From contig NZ_VTYQ01000011.1 in NCBI RefSeq assembly GCF_013113835.1, forward strand, positions 1-64,000: 64,000 bases of DNA, given 5' to 3'. A program made the translations under genes and the position numbers. Numbering within the stretch: the stretch's first letter is position 1; the number at the start of each line of letters is the position of its first letter. Shown piece after piece: positions 17,925 to 26,656 of this stretch. The notes beneath the pieces are model-generated. The model was not told the DNA's origin, made no database searches, and saw nothing but the letters and a program-made list of their open reading frames with translations. Source of the DNA: Vibrio sp. RE88. Its GTDB lineage: Bacteria; Pseudomonadota; Gammaproteobacteria; Enterobacterales; Vibrionaceae.

Positions 17925-18380
17925 CTATAACAACTGCTCAATTTTACTCTTAAGCTGATTTAAGCGCTCAATAGCACTAGGCTCTCCCACAGCAAAATCG
18001 AACGCTTTGTCATTCAGTGCACACACGGTACCAATCGCTTCACCGCAATGCATGATAGGCAATCCGTAATAGACACCTAAACCAAACTTCACCAGATCTT
18101 CGTTGCCTCGCCACTCTTCATCTGCCGCCGCATCTGCGACAAGTAAAGGGGATTGGGTATCCACAACCCGCTCGCAGTAGAGCTCATGACAGCCAGGCTG
18201 GACACTCTTAGGCCCTGCATCTCCTGCGTGATAAATGGGTTGTTGGTTAGCAGCAAAAACAATCATGGTTTCTGGTGTCGACTCCATGATCAATAGAGAG
18301 TGAAGACCAAACTGCTGAGCAATGGCATTAAGTTCAGCAGTTAGATCTTGTTGGTGGTTCGCCAACTGTTTGAACGGCAT
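17925..18380 (-). CDS. GAF-domain protein
   Basis: A 151-residue cytoplasmic protein that is essentially one GAF domain. The pattern resembles small free-standing GAF proteins and the GAF modules of signalling enzymes (LHSLLIMESTPETMIVFAAN, then VYYGLPIMHCGEAIGTVCALND near 110-130). No catalytic output domain is attached. It begins 95 nt after the uvrD stop, in the same direction. The ligand is unknown. Confidence 0.8.
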   Translation of the reverse strand: MPFKQLANHQQDLTAELNAIAQQFGLHSLLIMESTPETMIVFAANQQPIYHAGDAGPKSVQPGCHELYCERVVDTQSPLLVADAAADEEWRGNEDLVKFGLGVYYGLPIMHCGEAIGTVCALNDKAFDFAVGEPSAIERLNQLKSKIEQLL

Positions 18381-18474
18381 AGCGATTTCCTCTTATCAGA
18401 CGTTGCCTGCCTATTATTTAAACAAGCTCGACATAAGAGCAAAATTTAACCGCCAGAGTGTGAGCAAGATAAAA

Positions 18475-20646
18475 TTAGAGCTTTTCCAACTTGGCGTAAG
18501 CCGTTACTAACCATTTGATGCCTTCACCATTGAATGCGACCTGAACCCGGCTCTGTGGGCCACTGCCTTCAAAATTGATGATCGTCCCTTCACCAAATTT
18601 GGGATGCATCACTCTTGCGCCTAGGCTAAAGCCAGTTTCATTGAAACTCTCTTTGACCACAGTTTGGCTGAAACGCCCCGAGCTTGCTGGGCGACTGACC
18701 TGCGCTTTCATACGCACTTCATCTAAGCAACCTTCTGGCAATTCACGAATAAAGCGCGACGGTTTATGGTATTTGTCCTGACCGTACAAGCGACGCATCT
18801 CAGCATAAGTGATGTAGAGTTTCTCCATCGCCCGCGTCATCCCCACGTAGCAAAGTCGACGTTCCTCTTCCAAGCGCCCCGCTTCTTCAGCAGACATCTG
18901 ACTAGGGAACATACCCTCTTCGACCCCGACCATAAACACCAGTGGGAACTCCAGACCTTTCGCACTGTGCAAGGTCATCAGTTGCACCGCATCTTCGAAC
19001 TCATCAGCCTGCCCTTCACCCGCCTCAAGTGCAGCGTGGGTTAGAAACGCCGTAAGCAAGGTCATTTCTTCTGCTTCTTCCGGCTTTTCGAACTGACGCG
19101 TTGCCGTTACCAGCTCTTCCAAGTTCTCAATACGTGCTTTGGATTTTTCACCTTTCTCCTGCTCGTACATGGCAAACAGGCCGGAGTATTTGATCACGTG
19201 GTCGGTCTGTTCATGCAGAGACATTTCACAAGTATCATCCTCCAGCGCGCTGACCAACTCAACGAAACGGCTTAACGCCCCCGCCGCTCGACCAGCCAGA
19301 ACTTGCTCATCGAGCAAAGCAACACTCGCTTGCCACATGGTGCAGCCACGATCTCGCGCTGCAAAACGAATTGTCTCTAAGGTTTTGTCCCCGAGCCCAC
19401 GTGTTGGTGTATTAACCACGCGCTCAAACGCCGCGTCGTCATTGCGGTTGGACATCAATCGTAGATAGCTCAATGCATCTCTAATTTCCTGACGCTCGAA
19501 GAATCGCATGCCACCGTAGATACGATATGGCAGGCCGGCCTGAATCAACGCTTCTTCCAACACACGAGACTGGGCGTTGTTACGATAAAGCATGGCGGCA
19601 TCATTCAGTGCACCACCTTTTTCCTGCCATTCTTTAATCTTGTTGACCGCGAAGCGGGCTTCATCCAACTCGTTGTATGCAGAGTAAACCGAGATAGGCT
19701 CACCTTCCACGCCATCAGTCCATAGCTCTTTACCCATACGCTCTGTGTTATTGGCAATCAGAGTGTTGGATGCTTCAAGGATGGTTTTGGTAGAGCGGTA
19801 GTTTTGTTCCAGACGAATGGTGTTTACGCTTGGGAATTCGCGGGTGAATTTCTCAATGTTTTCAATCTTAGCACCGCGCCAGCCGTATATAGACTGGTCA
19901 TCGTCTCCGACAATCATCACGTGTGACTCTGGACCAGCCATCATTCGCAGCCAGGCGTACTGAATGTTGTTGGTATCTTGGAACTCATCCACCAAGATAT
20001 GTTTAAAGCGTGCCTGATAGTGCTCGCGGACAAACTTGTTATCACGCAACAACTCATGAGCACGCAGAAGAATTTCGGCGAAATCGACCAAACCCGCACG
20101 GTCACACGCTTCCTGATAAGCCGTATAGAGCTGCAGATAGGTTTTGGTCACAGGATCGTGGTAAGCGTCAATATGATTTGGACGCAGACCTTCGTCTTTC
20201 TTGCCGTTGATCCACCAGCTTACCTGACGTGCTGGCCACTGCTTCTCATCCAGATTTTGCGCTTTGATGAGACGACGCAGCAGTCTTTGCTGGTCATCCG
20301 TATCGATGATCTGAAAATCTTCCGGCAACTTAGCATCAAGGTAATGCGCGCGCAGAATACGATGACAGATACCGTGGAAGGTGCCGTTCCACATCCCAGA
20401 AGCACTGCCCATCATCAGCTCTTCAATACGGCCCCGCATTTCTGCTGCGGCTTTATTGGTAAACGTCACCGACATAATGGAAAAAGGAGACGCCTGCTCC
20501 ACCGACATCAGCCACGCGATACGGTGCACCAGCACCCGGGTTTTACCACTCCCCGCGCCCGCTAGGACAAGTAAATTTTCAAGTGGAGCGGCAACGGCTT
20601 CACGCTGCTTATCGTTAAGGCCGTCAAGAAGTAATGAAGGATCCAT
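18475..20646 (-). CDS. uvrD: DNA helicase II UvrD
   Basis: SF1 3'-5' helicase of nucleotide-excision and mismatch repair. The 723 residues match E. coli (720). Motif I is AGAGSGKTRVLVHR near 30-43, motif II VDEFQDTN near 220, DDDQSIYGWRGA near 248, EQNYRST near 280, and TLHSAKGLEFPLVF near 565. The C-terminal tudor-like segment (GARVMHPKFGEGTIINFEGSG) distinguishes it from Rep, which is also in this window. A LexA-like site lies just upstream. Confidence 0.97.
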   Translation of the reverse strand: MDPSLLLDGLNDKQREAVAAPLENLLVLAGAGSGKTRVLVHRIAWLMSVEQASPFSIMSVTFTNKAAAEMRGRIEELMMGSASGMWNGTFHGICHRILRAHYLDAKLPEDFQIIDTDDQQRLLRRLIKAQNLDEKQWPARQVSWWINGKKDEGLRPNHIDAYHDPVTKTYLQLYTAYQEACDRAGLVDFAEILLRAHELLRDNKFVREHYQARFKHILVDEFQDTNNIQYAWLRMMAGPESHVMIVGDDDQSIYGWRGAKIENIEKFTREFPSVNTIRLEQNYRSTKTILEASNTLIANNTERMGKELWTDGVEGEPISVYSAYNELDEARFAVNKIKEWQEKGGALNDAAMLYRNNAQSRVLEEALIQAGLPYRIYGGMRFFERQEIRDALSYLRLMSNRNDDAAFERVVNTPTRGLGDKTLETIRFAARDRGCTMWQASVALLDEQVLAGRAAGALSRFVELVSALEDDTCEMSLHEQTDHVIKYSGLFAMYEQEKGEKSKARIENLEELVTATRQFEKPEEAEEMTLLTAFLTHAALEAGEGQADEFEDAVQLMTLHSAKGLEFPLVFMVGVEEGMFPSQMSAEEAGRLEEERRLCYVGMTRAMEKLYITYAEMRRLYGQDKYHKPSRFIRELPEGCLDEVRMKAQVSRPASSGRFSQTVVKESFNETGFSLGARVMHPKFGEGTIINFEGSGPQSRVQVAFNGEGIKWLVTAYAKLEKL

Positions 20647-20658
20647 TATGAGTTCAGC

Positions 20659-20678
20659 TACTGGTTATCTATACATGA
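20659..20678. promoter_or_regulatory. Putative LexA (SOS) box upstream of uvrD
   Basis: TACTGGTTATCTATACATGA agrees at about 15 of 20 positions with the gammaproteobacterial LexA consensus. The left CTG is intact but the right half has CAT instead of CAG. It lies 13-32 bp before the uvrD start codon. uvrD is an SOS gene in E. coli. Confidence 0.5.
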
Positions 20679-20873
20679 AAATCGATTATAACCTAAACAC
20701 CCTGCCTATTTCAGAAGAAAAAACACAAATTTTTTATGTTGCATTTTCTTTAAAAAACATAGTCTTAAATAAACAAAACCAATAACAAGGCGTTTTTTTA
20801 TAATTTTTCTGAAAGTTTATTTGCGCTTTTTCTATCCTTTTAATTAAGCAAGTTGATGAATTAGCTTGTGAAA

Positions 20874-20925
20874 AATACCCAAGTGACCTCTAAAGAACCG
20901 TTTTGACGGAGATTACTTGGGTATT
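20874..20925. repeat. Palindromic leader of the bufferin operon
   Basis: Inverted repeat AATACCCAAGT (20874-20884) / ACTTGGGTATT (20915-20925). Nested inside are CTC/GAG and CCGT-TTTG-ACGG pairings. It sits 33 nt before the bufA start codon, ahead of the ribosome site. The rest of the 311-nt gap from 20647 is A/T-rich and holds the LexA-like site and presumably the promoter. The element could be a structured 5' leader, an operator, or one copy of a dispersed Vibrio intergenic palindrome. Confidence 0.6.
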
Positions 20926-20957
20926 CACTAAGAAAGGAAAAGTCTGAGGAAATTACT

Positions 20958-21218
20958 ATGAAAAAGTCTAATCTTGCTGTTACTGCTGCTGTTACTGGTC
21001 TACTAGCTCTAGGTGGCACAATGCTCACTGCAGCACCGGCTGTCGCTGCAGAAAAAGAGAAATGCTACGGCGTTTCAAAAGCAGGTAAAAATGATTGTGC
21101 AACCAAAACCAGTTCTTGTGCAGGTACTGCAAAAGAAGATAACCAGAAAGATGCCTTCGTAGTCGTTCCTAAAGGACTATGTGGCAAGCTAGCTGGCGGT
21201 AGCACTCAGTCTTCTTAA
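20958..21218 (+). CDS. Bufferin precursor peptide, BufA1 type (DUF2282)
   Basis: An 86-residue exported peptide. Residues 1-31 form a signal peptide (positive start, hydrophobic core, ending AAPAVAA). The mature part has four cysteines: C36, C47, C54 and C75, with a KCYG near the start and LCGK near the end, and is rich in Lys, Thr and Gly. This is the DUF2282/BufA1 pattern. In that family some Cys residues are converted to heterocycles by the partner MNIO enzyme, and the product binds copper in the periplasm. The next two genes encode the matching enzyme and partner, which makes the assignment firm. Metal specificity here is inferred. Confidence 0.87.
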   Translation: MKKSNLAVTAAVTGLLALGGTMLTAAPAVAAEKEKCYGVSKAGKNDCATKTSSCAGTAKEDNQKDAFVVVPKGLCGKLAGGSTQSS

Positions 21219-21228
21219 TAGATTGGAT

Positions 21229-21266
21229 AAGGCGACCTAGGCTCAACCCGGTCGCCTTTATTTTTG
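21229..21266 (+). terminator. Intercistronic terminator after the bufferin precursor gene
   Basis: A 9-bp stem AAGGCGACC / GGTCGCCTT with a 12-nt loop, followed by TATTTTTG. It lies between the precursor and the modification genes, so it probably lets only part of transcription pass. This would give much more peptide than enzyme. Confidence 0.75.
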
Positions 21267-21288
21267 TTTACTCGCATAGGAAGAGTTC

Positions 21289-22149
21289 GTGAATAAGGAC
21301 AACTACCACGACCAGGTGGGTGTAGGACTGCGCTCTCCTCATATCGATTATTTCACTGACAATAAGCCCGCCTTATCTTGGCTGGAGATCCACAGTGAAA
21401 ACTACTTTCAGCCCTACTCACCAGCCAGACAAAGCCTGCGCAAACTGATGGATGACTACCAGATCAGCTGTCACGGCATTGGTTTATCACTGGGCAGCGT
21501 TGAAAGAGTCAACCCTAATCACCTTAAACAACTCAAATCGCTCATTGATGAGGTCAACCCATTTTTGGTCTCCGATCATCTCAGTTGGAGTGAAAATGGC
21601 GGTCACTATTTCAATGATCTTCTGCCACTGCCTTATACAGAAGAAGCCTTGGAGGTGTTTTGCCGCAACGTCATCGAAGTTCAGGATTATATACAGCGCC
21701 CAATGCTGATAGAAAACCCATCGAGCTACGTGAAGTTTGCTCACTCTACGATTGCCGAGTGGGAATTTCTGACCGAAGTACAAAAGCGCACCGACTGCCG
21801 ACTGCTACTTGATCTCAACAATATTCACGTTTCCGCCTTTAACCACGGTTTCGATAGCCAGACCTACATCAACGCGATTCCCGCCGATAAAGTCGATGAA
21901 ATTCATTTGGCAGGCTTTACGATTAAGCAGCTGGAAAAAGGTGAAATCTGGATTGATACCCACAGTCAGCCTGTTTCTGATGAAGTGTGGACGCTATACG
22001 AACAATGGCTGGCGACTCACGGCCCTCGCCATACGCTGATTGAATGGGATCTGGATATTCCCCAACCTGACGTGTTATTGGCAGAATGTCATAAAGCCAG
22101 TGAGAGGCTGATTCAGTTTGACGCTCTGCAGGGGAGAAAGGCGTCATGA
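21289..22149 (+). CDS. MNIO-family bufferin maturation enzyme, BufB (DUF692)
   Basis: A 286-residue cytoplasmic protein of the DUF692 family, a TIM barrel with two or three iron ions that oxidises Cys residues of precursor peptides. Conserved pieces: GVGLRSPHIDYF at the start, ENYF near 38, CHGIGLSLGS near 60-69, DHLSWS near 96, LIENPSSYVKF, LLLDLNNIHVSAFNHG near 172-187, and EIHLAGF. The start is GTG at 21289 with an AGGAAGAG site upstream; no better ATG exists. The stop overlaps the next gene (ATGA), so BufB and BufC are coupled. Confidence 0.9.
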   Translation: MNKDNYHDQVGVGLRSPHIDYFTDNKPALSWLEIHSENYFQPYSPARQSLRKLMDDYQISCHGIGLSLGSVERVNPNHLKQLKSLIDEVNPFLVSDHLSWSENGGHYFNDLLPLPYTEEALEVFCRNVIEVQDYIQRPMLIENPSSYVKFAHSTIAEWEFLTEVQKRTDCRLLLDLNNIHVSAFNHGFDSQTYINAIPADKVDEIHLAGFTIKQLEKGEIWIDTHSQPVSDEVWTLYEQWLATHGPRHTLIEWDLDIPQPDVLLAECHKASERLIQFDALQGRKAS

Positions 22150-22907
22150 CTCAATCACTAGCAGAACTGCAAAAAAACTTCGCCAGTGCTCTGCACTATC
22201 AGGCGACGGGTGATGCCTGTGATATCTGCTCTGATACCTTCAGTGCCGACGAACGAATGCAGATTTACCGCAACAATTTCATCATTAGCTTAAGCGAAGT
22301 ACTTCAGGCCACTTACCCTATGGTACTGGCGCTGGTGGGTGAAGAGTGCTTTGAGCAATTGGCTCGTCAGCATGTGCTCGACCACCCTCTTCGCTCTGGT
22401 GACGTGACTTACTATGGTGAACATTTCGCGACTACCATAGCAGCCTTCCCTGCCGTGGTTGAGGCTGCGCCTTATGCTGCAGATGTGGCGCGTTTTGAAT
22501 GGCAAATCGATGTCTCTCAACAGCTTCAAGGGGGTGTCAAAACACCAGAAGCTATTTTGCCGATTGCTCGCCTGACGGAAGTCGCAGAACAGCAGCAACC
22601 TCACATCCATTTTCATCTTTCGCCCGGCACTTTGCCTTTTCATTCGCCCTACGCGGTGTACTCGCTGCGTCTGGCCATTGAGAATAATGATTTCGAACAG
22701 CTGACGCTCAATCAAGCCGAATATGGCGTGATCATCAGTCAACCCGACGGTCAATGTTGGACTATGTCGCTCGATCAGCTGCCTTTTGAACTGCTTCAGT
22801 ATCTCAGCTCAGGTTGCACGCTAGGGGAAATCCCTGAAACGCACCTGCCTTATCTGGGAGTACTACTGGAGAACCAGTTAATTTCTGGGTTTTCTCTCGC
22901 CCAATAA
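22146..22907 (+). CDS. Bufferin partner protein BufC (DUF2063, putative DNA-binding-domain family)
   Basis: 253 residues. The N-terminal third matches the DUF2063 pattern (MQIYRNNFIISLSEVLQATYPMVLALVGEECFEQLA). The C-terminal part is less conserved. Databases label the family as having a DNA-binding domain, but in MNIO clusters it acts as a partner of the enzyme, probably recognising the precursor (family knowledge). It overlaps bufB by 4 nt and is followed by the DoxX gene after 17 nt. Confidence 0.85.
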   Translation: MTQSLAELQKNFASALHYQATGDACDICSDTFSADERMQIYRNNFIISLSEVLQATYPMVLALVGEECFEQLARQHVLDHPLRSGDVTYYGEHFATTIAAFPAVVEAAPYAADVARFEWQIDVSQQLQGGVKTPEAILPIARLTEVAEQQQPHIHFHLSPGTLPFHSPYAVYSLRLAIENNDFEQLTLNQAEYGVIISQPDGQCWTMSLDQLPFELLQYLSSGCTLGEIPETHLPYLGVLLENQLISGFSLAQ

Positions 22908-22924
22908 GAATAAGGATTGTTACT

Positions 22925-23380
22925 ATGTCTAACGCAATAAAAAACATGATCGAGAGCTACGACGCCTTAGTCGATAAAGCCCAATGCGTCTTTGTGCCAC
23001 TGCTGCTACTGTTTTGTCGACTCTGGGTTGCCTGGGTCTTCTTCAATTCTGGCCTAACTAAAATTGCTTCTTGGGACAGTACTCTGTACCTATTTGAGTA
23101 CGAATATCAGGTGCCAATTTTACCTTGGGAGCTGGCGGCTTACATGGGTACCGCCGCCGAGCTTATTCTGCCTGCTTTCTTAGCATTCGGCCTGTTGACC
23201 CGCCCAATGGCGGCCATCTTGTTTGTGTTCAATATCATTGCCGTCGTTTCCTACCCGCTGCTGTGGGAGAAAGGCTTCTACGACCATCAGCTCTGGGGCT
23301 TGATGATTCTCAACGTCGTAGTCTGGGGACCGGGCTTGGTTTCTCTGGATAAGCTGCTTAAGAGTAAGCTACAAGGTTAA
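22925..23380 (+). CDS. DoxX-family membrane protein
   Basis: 151 residues, four hydrophobic helices (starting near 20, 67, 92 and 118). It carries the DoxX pattern FCRLWVAWVFFNSGLTKI and AELILPAFLAFGLLTRPMA. It is the last gene of the bufferin operon, where DoxX genes are frequent companions. The molecular role there is unknown; other DoxX proteins are linked to redox or thiol stress. Confidence 0.85.
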   Translation: MSNAIKNMIESYDALVDKAQCVFVPLLLLFCRLWVAWVFFNSGLTKIASWDSTLYLFEYEYQVPILPWELAAYMGTAAELILPAFLAFGLLTRPMAAILFVFNIIAVVSYPLLWEKGFYDHQLWGLMILNVVVWGPGLVSLDKLLKSKLQG

Positions 23381-23389
23381 ACCCAATAC

Positions 23390-23420
23390 AAAAACACCCT
23401 CCTAATTGGAGGGCGTTTTT
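23390..23420. terminator. Bidirectional terminator, bufferin operon and prlC
   Basis: AAAAAC-A-CCCTCC pairing with GGAGGG-C-GTTTTT around a TAATT loop, between convergent stop codons. Confidence 0.8.
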
Positions 23421-23438
23421 AGTTTCAAAGCTCAGTGC

Positions 23439-25481
23439 TTAAGCACGAATCCCTGAATGGCGCAGCAAGGCATCGATTTGCGGCTCACGACCACGGAAGC
23501 GCTTGAATAGCTCCATTGGCTCTTCACTGCCGCCCATTTCGAGAATGTTGTTTAGGAAGCTCTTACCGGTATCGGTATTAAAGATGCCTTCTTCTTCAAA
23601 GCGTGAGAAAGCATCTGAAGAAAGTACTTCCGCCCACAGGTAGCTGTAATAGCCTGCACTGTAACCACCAGCAAAGATATGGCTAAAGCTGTGCGAGAAT
23701 CGGTTCCACTCCAGACTTGGCAAGACAGCGACCTTTGACTTCACATCCGCCAGTGTTTCCAGCACGCGAGGACCGACTTCTGGGTCAAATTCTGTGTGCA
23801 GCGTGAAATCAAACAAACCGAACTCTAATTGACGAAGAATAAACATAGCCGATTGGAAGTTCTTCGCCGCCAGCATCTTATCCAGCATTTCTTTTGGCAG
23901 TGGTTCGCCCGTTTCGAAGTGACCAGAGATAAACGCTAGCGCCTCTTCTTCCCAACACCAGTTCTCTAGGAACTGACTTGGCAACTCGACCGCATCCCAC
24001 GGTACACCGTTAATGCCTGAAACGGACCCAGTATCGACCTGAGTCAGCATGTGGTGAATACCGTGGCCAAACTCATGGAATAAAGTCACGACTTCATCGT
24101 GAGTAAACAGCGCAGGCTTGTCGCCAACCGGTTTGTTGAAGTTACAGGTCAGATACGCCACTGGTGATTGCAGCTCACCTTTCGCATTGATACGACGCAC
24201 ACGGCACTCGTCCATCCATGCACCACCACGCTTGTGCTCACGCGCATACAGGTCAAGGTAGAAGCTGCCACGAAGCTGATCGTTGGCATCAAAAATATCA
24301 AAGAATCGTACTGACTCATGCCAAACATCAACGCCCTCTCGCTCTTTGACATTCATACCAAATACGCGGTTTAGGACTTCAAACAAGCCACTTACCGCTC
24401 TTTGTTCTGGGAAGTAAGGACGTAGCTCTTCGTCAGAAATCTGGAACAAGTGCTGCTTCTGCTTTTCACTGTAGTAAGCAATGTCCCAAAGGTTGAGTTC
24501 TTCAACACCAAACTCGCTCTTAGCAAACTGGCGCAACTCTTCAACTTCACGCTCGCCTTGCGGCTTGGCTTTGTTGGCAAGGTCATTGAGGAAGCCCAAC
24601 ACTTGCGATGGGTTTTCTGCCATCTTAGTCGCCAGAGACTTCTCACTGAAGGTATTGAAACCCAACATACGGGCGATTTCATAACGCAGCTTCAACTGCT
24701 CGTTAATGATTTCACTGTTGTCCCACTCGCCTGCTTTCGGGCCACGATCCGAGGCGCGAGTGACGTAAGCTTCATACAGCTCTTTACGTAACTCCTGATT
24801 GTCACAGTACGTCATCACCGGAAGGTAAGACGGGATATCCAGCGTTAGCAGGTAACCATCCAGCTCTTTGGACTCTGCCGCTGCTTTGGCTGCCGCCAGT
24901 GCAGATTCCGGCATACCTGCCAATTGTTTTTCATCTTCAACGTGTTTGGTCCAACCCATGGTCGCGTCCAACACATTGTTGGAGAACTTAGAACCCAGTT
25001 CAGACATACGCTTACTGATCTCACCGTAACGGTGCTGCTCGTCGGCCGGCAAACCGATGCCTGACAACTCGAAATCACGTAGGGAATCTGTAATGGTTTT
25101 CTGCTGTGCCTGAGTCAATCCAGCGAATGCCTTGCTCGCTTTAATCGCTTTGTACGCTTCAAATAAACCTTTGTGCTGCCCTACCCAAGTACCGTATTCG
25201 GACAATAGTGGTAGGCAGCTTTCATACGCTTCACGTAATTCATCACTGTTCATCACCGAATTCATATGGCTCACAGGTGACCAAAGACGGCTTAGGTGAT
25301 CATCCACTTCTTCAATCGGTGCAACGACATTTTCCCAGCTTGGGCCGCTGTTTCCTTCCAGTACCAGATCGATTTTCGCCCGGCAGTCTGCAATCGCCTG
25401 TTCAACGGCTGGTTTCACATGTTCAGGTTTGATTTCAGAAAACGGGGGCAAATCGGTAAAGCTCAGAAGAGGATTAGACAT
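23439..25481 (-). CDS. prlC: Oligopeptidase A PrlC
   Basis: Cytoplasmic M3-family zinc metallopeptidase that degrades peptides, including cleaved signal peptides. The 680 residues equal the E. coli length. The zinc motif HEFGHGIHHML is near residues 469-479, with the downstream Glu in the following helix (DAVELPSQFLENW). It is divergent from rlmJ. The prlC / rlmJ–gorA arrangement is conserved with enterics. Confidence 0.96.
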   Translation of the reverse strand: MSNPLLSFTDLPPFSEIKPEHVKPAVEQAIADCRAKIDLVLEGNSGPSWENVVAPIEEVDDHLSRLWSPVSHMNSVMNSDELREAYESCLPLLSEYGTWVGQHKGLFEAYKAIKASKAFAGLTQAQQKTITDSLRDFELSGIGLPADEQHRYGEISKRMSELGSKFSNNVLDATMGWTKHVEDEKQLAGMPESALAAAKAAAESKELDGYLLTLDIPSYLPVMTYCDNQELRKELYEAYVTRASDRGPKAGEWDNSEIINEQLKLRYEIARMLGFNTFSEKSLATKMAENPSQVLGFLNDLANKAKPQGEREVEELRQFAKSEFGVEELNLWDIAYYSEKQKQHLFQISDEELRPYFPEQRAVSGLFEVLNRVFGMNVKEREGVDVWHESVRFFDIFDANDQLRGSFYLDLYAREHKRGGAWMDECRVRRINAKGELQSPVAYLTCNFNKPVGDKPALFTHDEVVTLFHEFGHGIHHMLTQVDTGSVSGINGVPWDAVELPSQFLENWCWEEEALAFISGHFETGEPLPKEMLDKMLAAKNFQSAMFILRQLEFGLFDFTLHTEFDPEVGPRVLETLADVKSKVAVLPSLEWNRFSHSFSHIFAGGYSAGYYSYLWAEVLSSDAFSRFEEEGIFNTDTGKSFLNNILEMGGSEEPMELFKRFRGREPQIDALLRHSGIRA

Positions 25482-25643
25482 AAAGCATTCCTTTTATTGG
25501 CAAAAAGCGAACTGACGGGTTCGTCTTTGTTATTTCTCGTTCGTCTTAAATAGTAAATATAGGTAGGTTCAGCAATTTTCAATAGTGACGTATACTACAG
25601 CTATTAAATTACCCGGTGTTGTCACCAGTTAGAGAGTGTCATT

Positions 25644-26483
25644 TTGTTAAGTTATCGCCACAGTTTCCACGCAGGCAACCATGCTGACGTGGTTAAGCAT
25701 ATTGTTCAAAGCCTTATCCTCAACGCGCTCAAGCAAAAAGATAAGCCATTTGTTTACCATGATACCCACTCAGGAGTGGGTCGCTATGACTTAACCCACG
25801 AATGGTCAGAAAAGACAGGTGAATACAAACACGGTATCGCACGTGTCTGGCAACAAACTGAGATTCCAGAAGATATCCAAAGCTACCTTGAATCGATTCA
25901 GGCACTGAACAACGGTGACAAACTGCGTTATTACCCAGGCTCGCCGCGTGTCGCTCGCGCGCATTTGCGTCCGCAGGACCGCATGGTCTTAACGGAACTT
26001 CACCCTAGTGACTACCCGTTGCTGGAGCAGGAGTTTCATCGCGACCGTCAGGTCAGCATCTATAAAGAAGATGGCTTCAAACGCCTTAAGGCGAGCTTAC
26101 CGCCGCAGGAGCGTCGTGGCCTGGTACTGATTGACCCGCCTTACGAACTGGCAAAAGAATACCGCGATGTCGTCCAAGCGATTTATCAGAGCTATAAACG
26201 CTGGGCCACGGGGATCTATGCTATCTGGTATCCGGTCGTTAATCGCTGCGATATTGAAGACATGATTGAAGGTCTTGAAGGCCTTGGTATCCGTAAGATC
26301 TTACAAATTGAGCTGGGTGTTGCGGCGGACAGCAATGAACACGGAATGACCGCGTCAGGCATGATTGTGATTAATCCGCCATGGAAGCTGGAAAGCCAGA
26401 TGAACGCCATTCTGCCTTTCCTCAAAGAAGCAATTGCGCCTGCAACCGGTCATTTCAAAGTAGACTGGATTGTACCGGAATAA
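25644..26483 (+). CDS. rlmJ: 23S rRNA (adenine-2030-N6)-methyltransferase RlmJ
   Basis: Methylates A2030 of 23S rRNA with S-adenosylmethionine. It has 279 residues. The conserved N-terminus MLSYRHSFHAGNHADVVKH requires a TTG start at 25644, as no ATG lies near. The catalytic motif DPPY is in VLIDPPYELAKEY near residue 164. It lies upstream of gorA in the same direction, with a 173-bp gap containing nothing obvious except a gorA ribosome site. Confidence 0.94.
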   Translation: MLSYRHSFHAGNHADVVKHIVQSLILNALKQKDKPFVYHDTHSGVGRYDLTHEWSEKTGEYKHGIARVWQQTEIPEDIQSYLESIQALNNGDKLRYYPGSPRVARAHLRPQDRMVLTELHPSDYPLLEQEFHRDRQVSIYKEDGFKRLKASLPPQERRGLVLIDPPYELAKEYRDVVQAIYQSYKRWATGIYAIWYPVVNRCDIEDMIEGLEGLGIRKILQIELGVAADSNEHGMTASGMIVINPPWKLESQMNAILPFLKEAIAPATGHFKVDWIVPE

Positions 26484-26656
26484 CGGACACTCGCGCTCAA
26501 TGTACAGCGCAGGCCGAAGAAAAATTAAACAGGGTAGATTGAGTTCAACCGATCTATCCTCCATATCAAAGACAATGAATTAAAACTCGCAGGGAGCTTG
26601 CGACTGGGCAACACATGTCGCACAGCGCCTTAATCCCGCAATAATTGGAGAAAGTA

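Noticed and set aside
19978..20565. 195-codon plus-strand frame inside uvrD
   Set aside because: A shadow of the uvrD reading frame; basic, His-rich product typical of antisense frames, no ribosome site.
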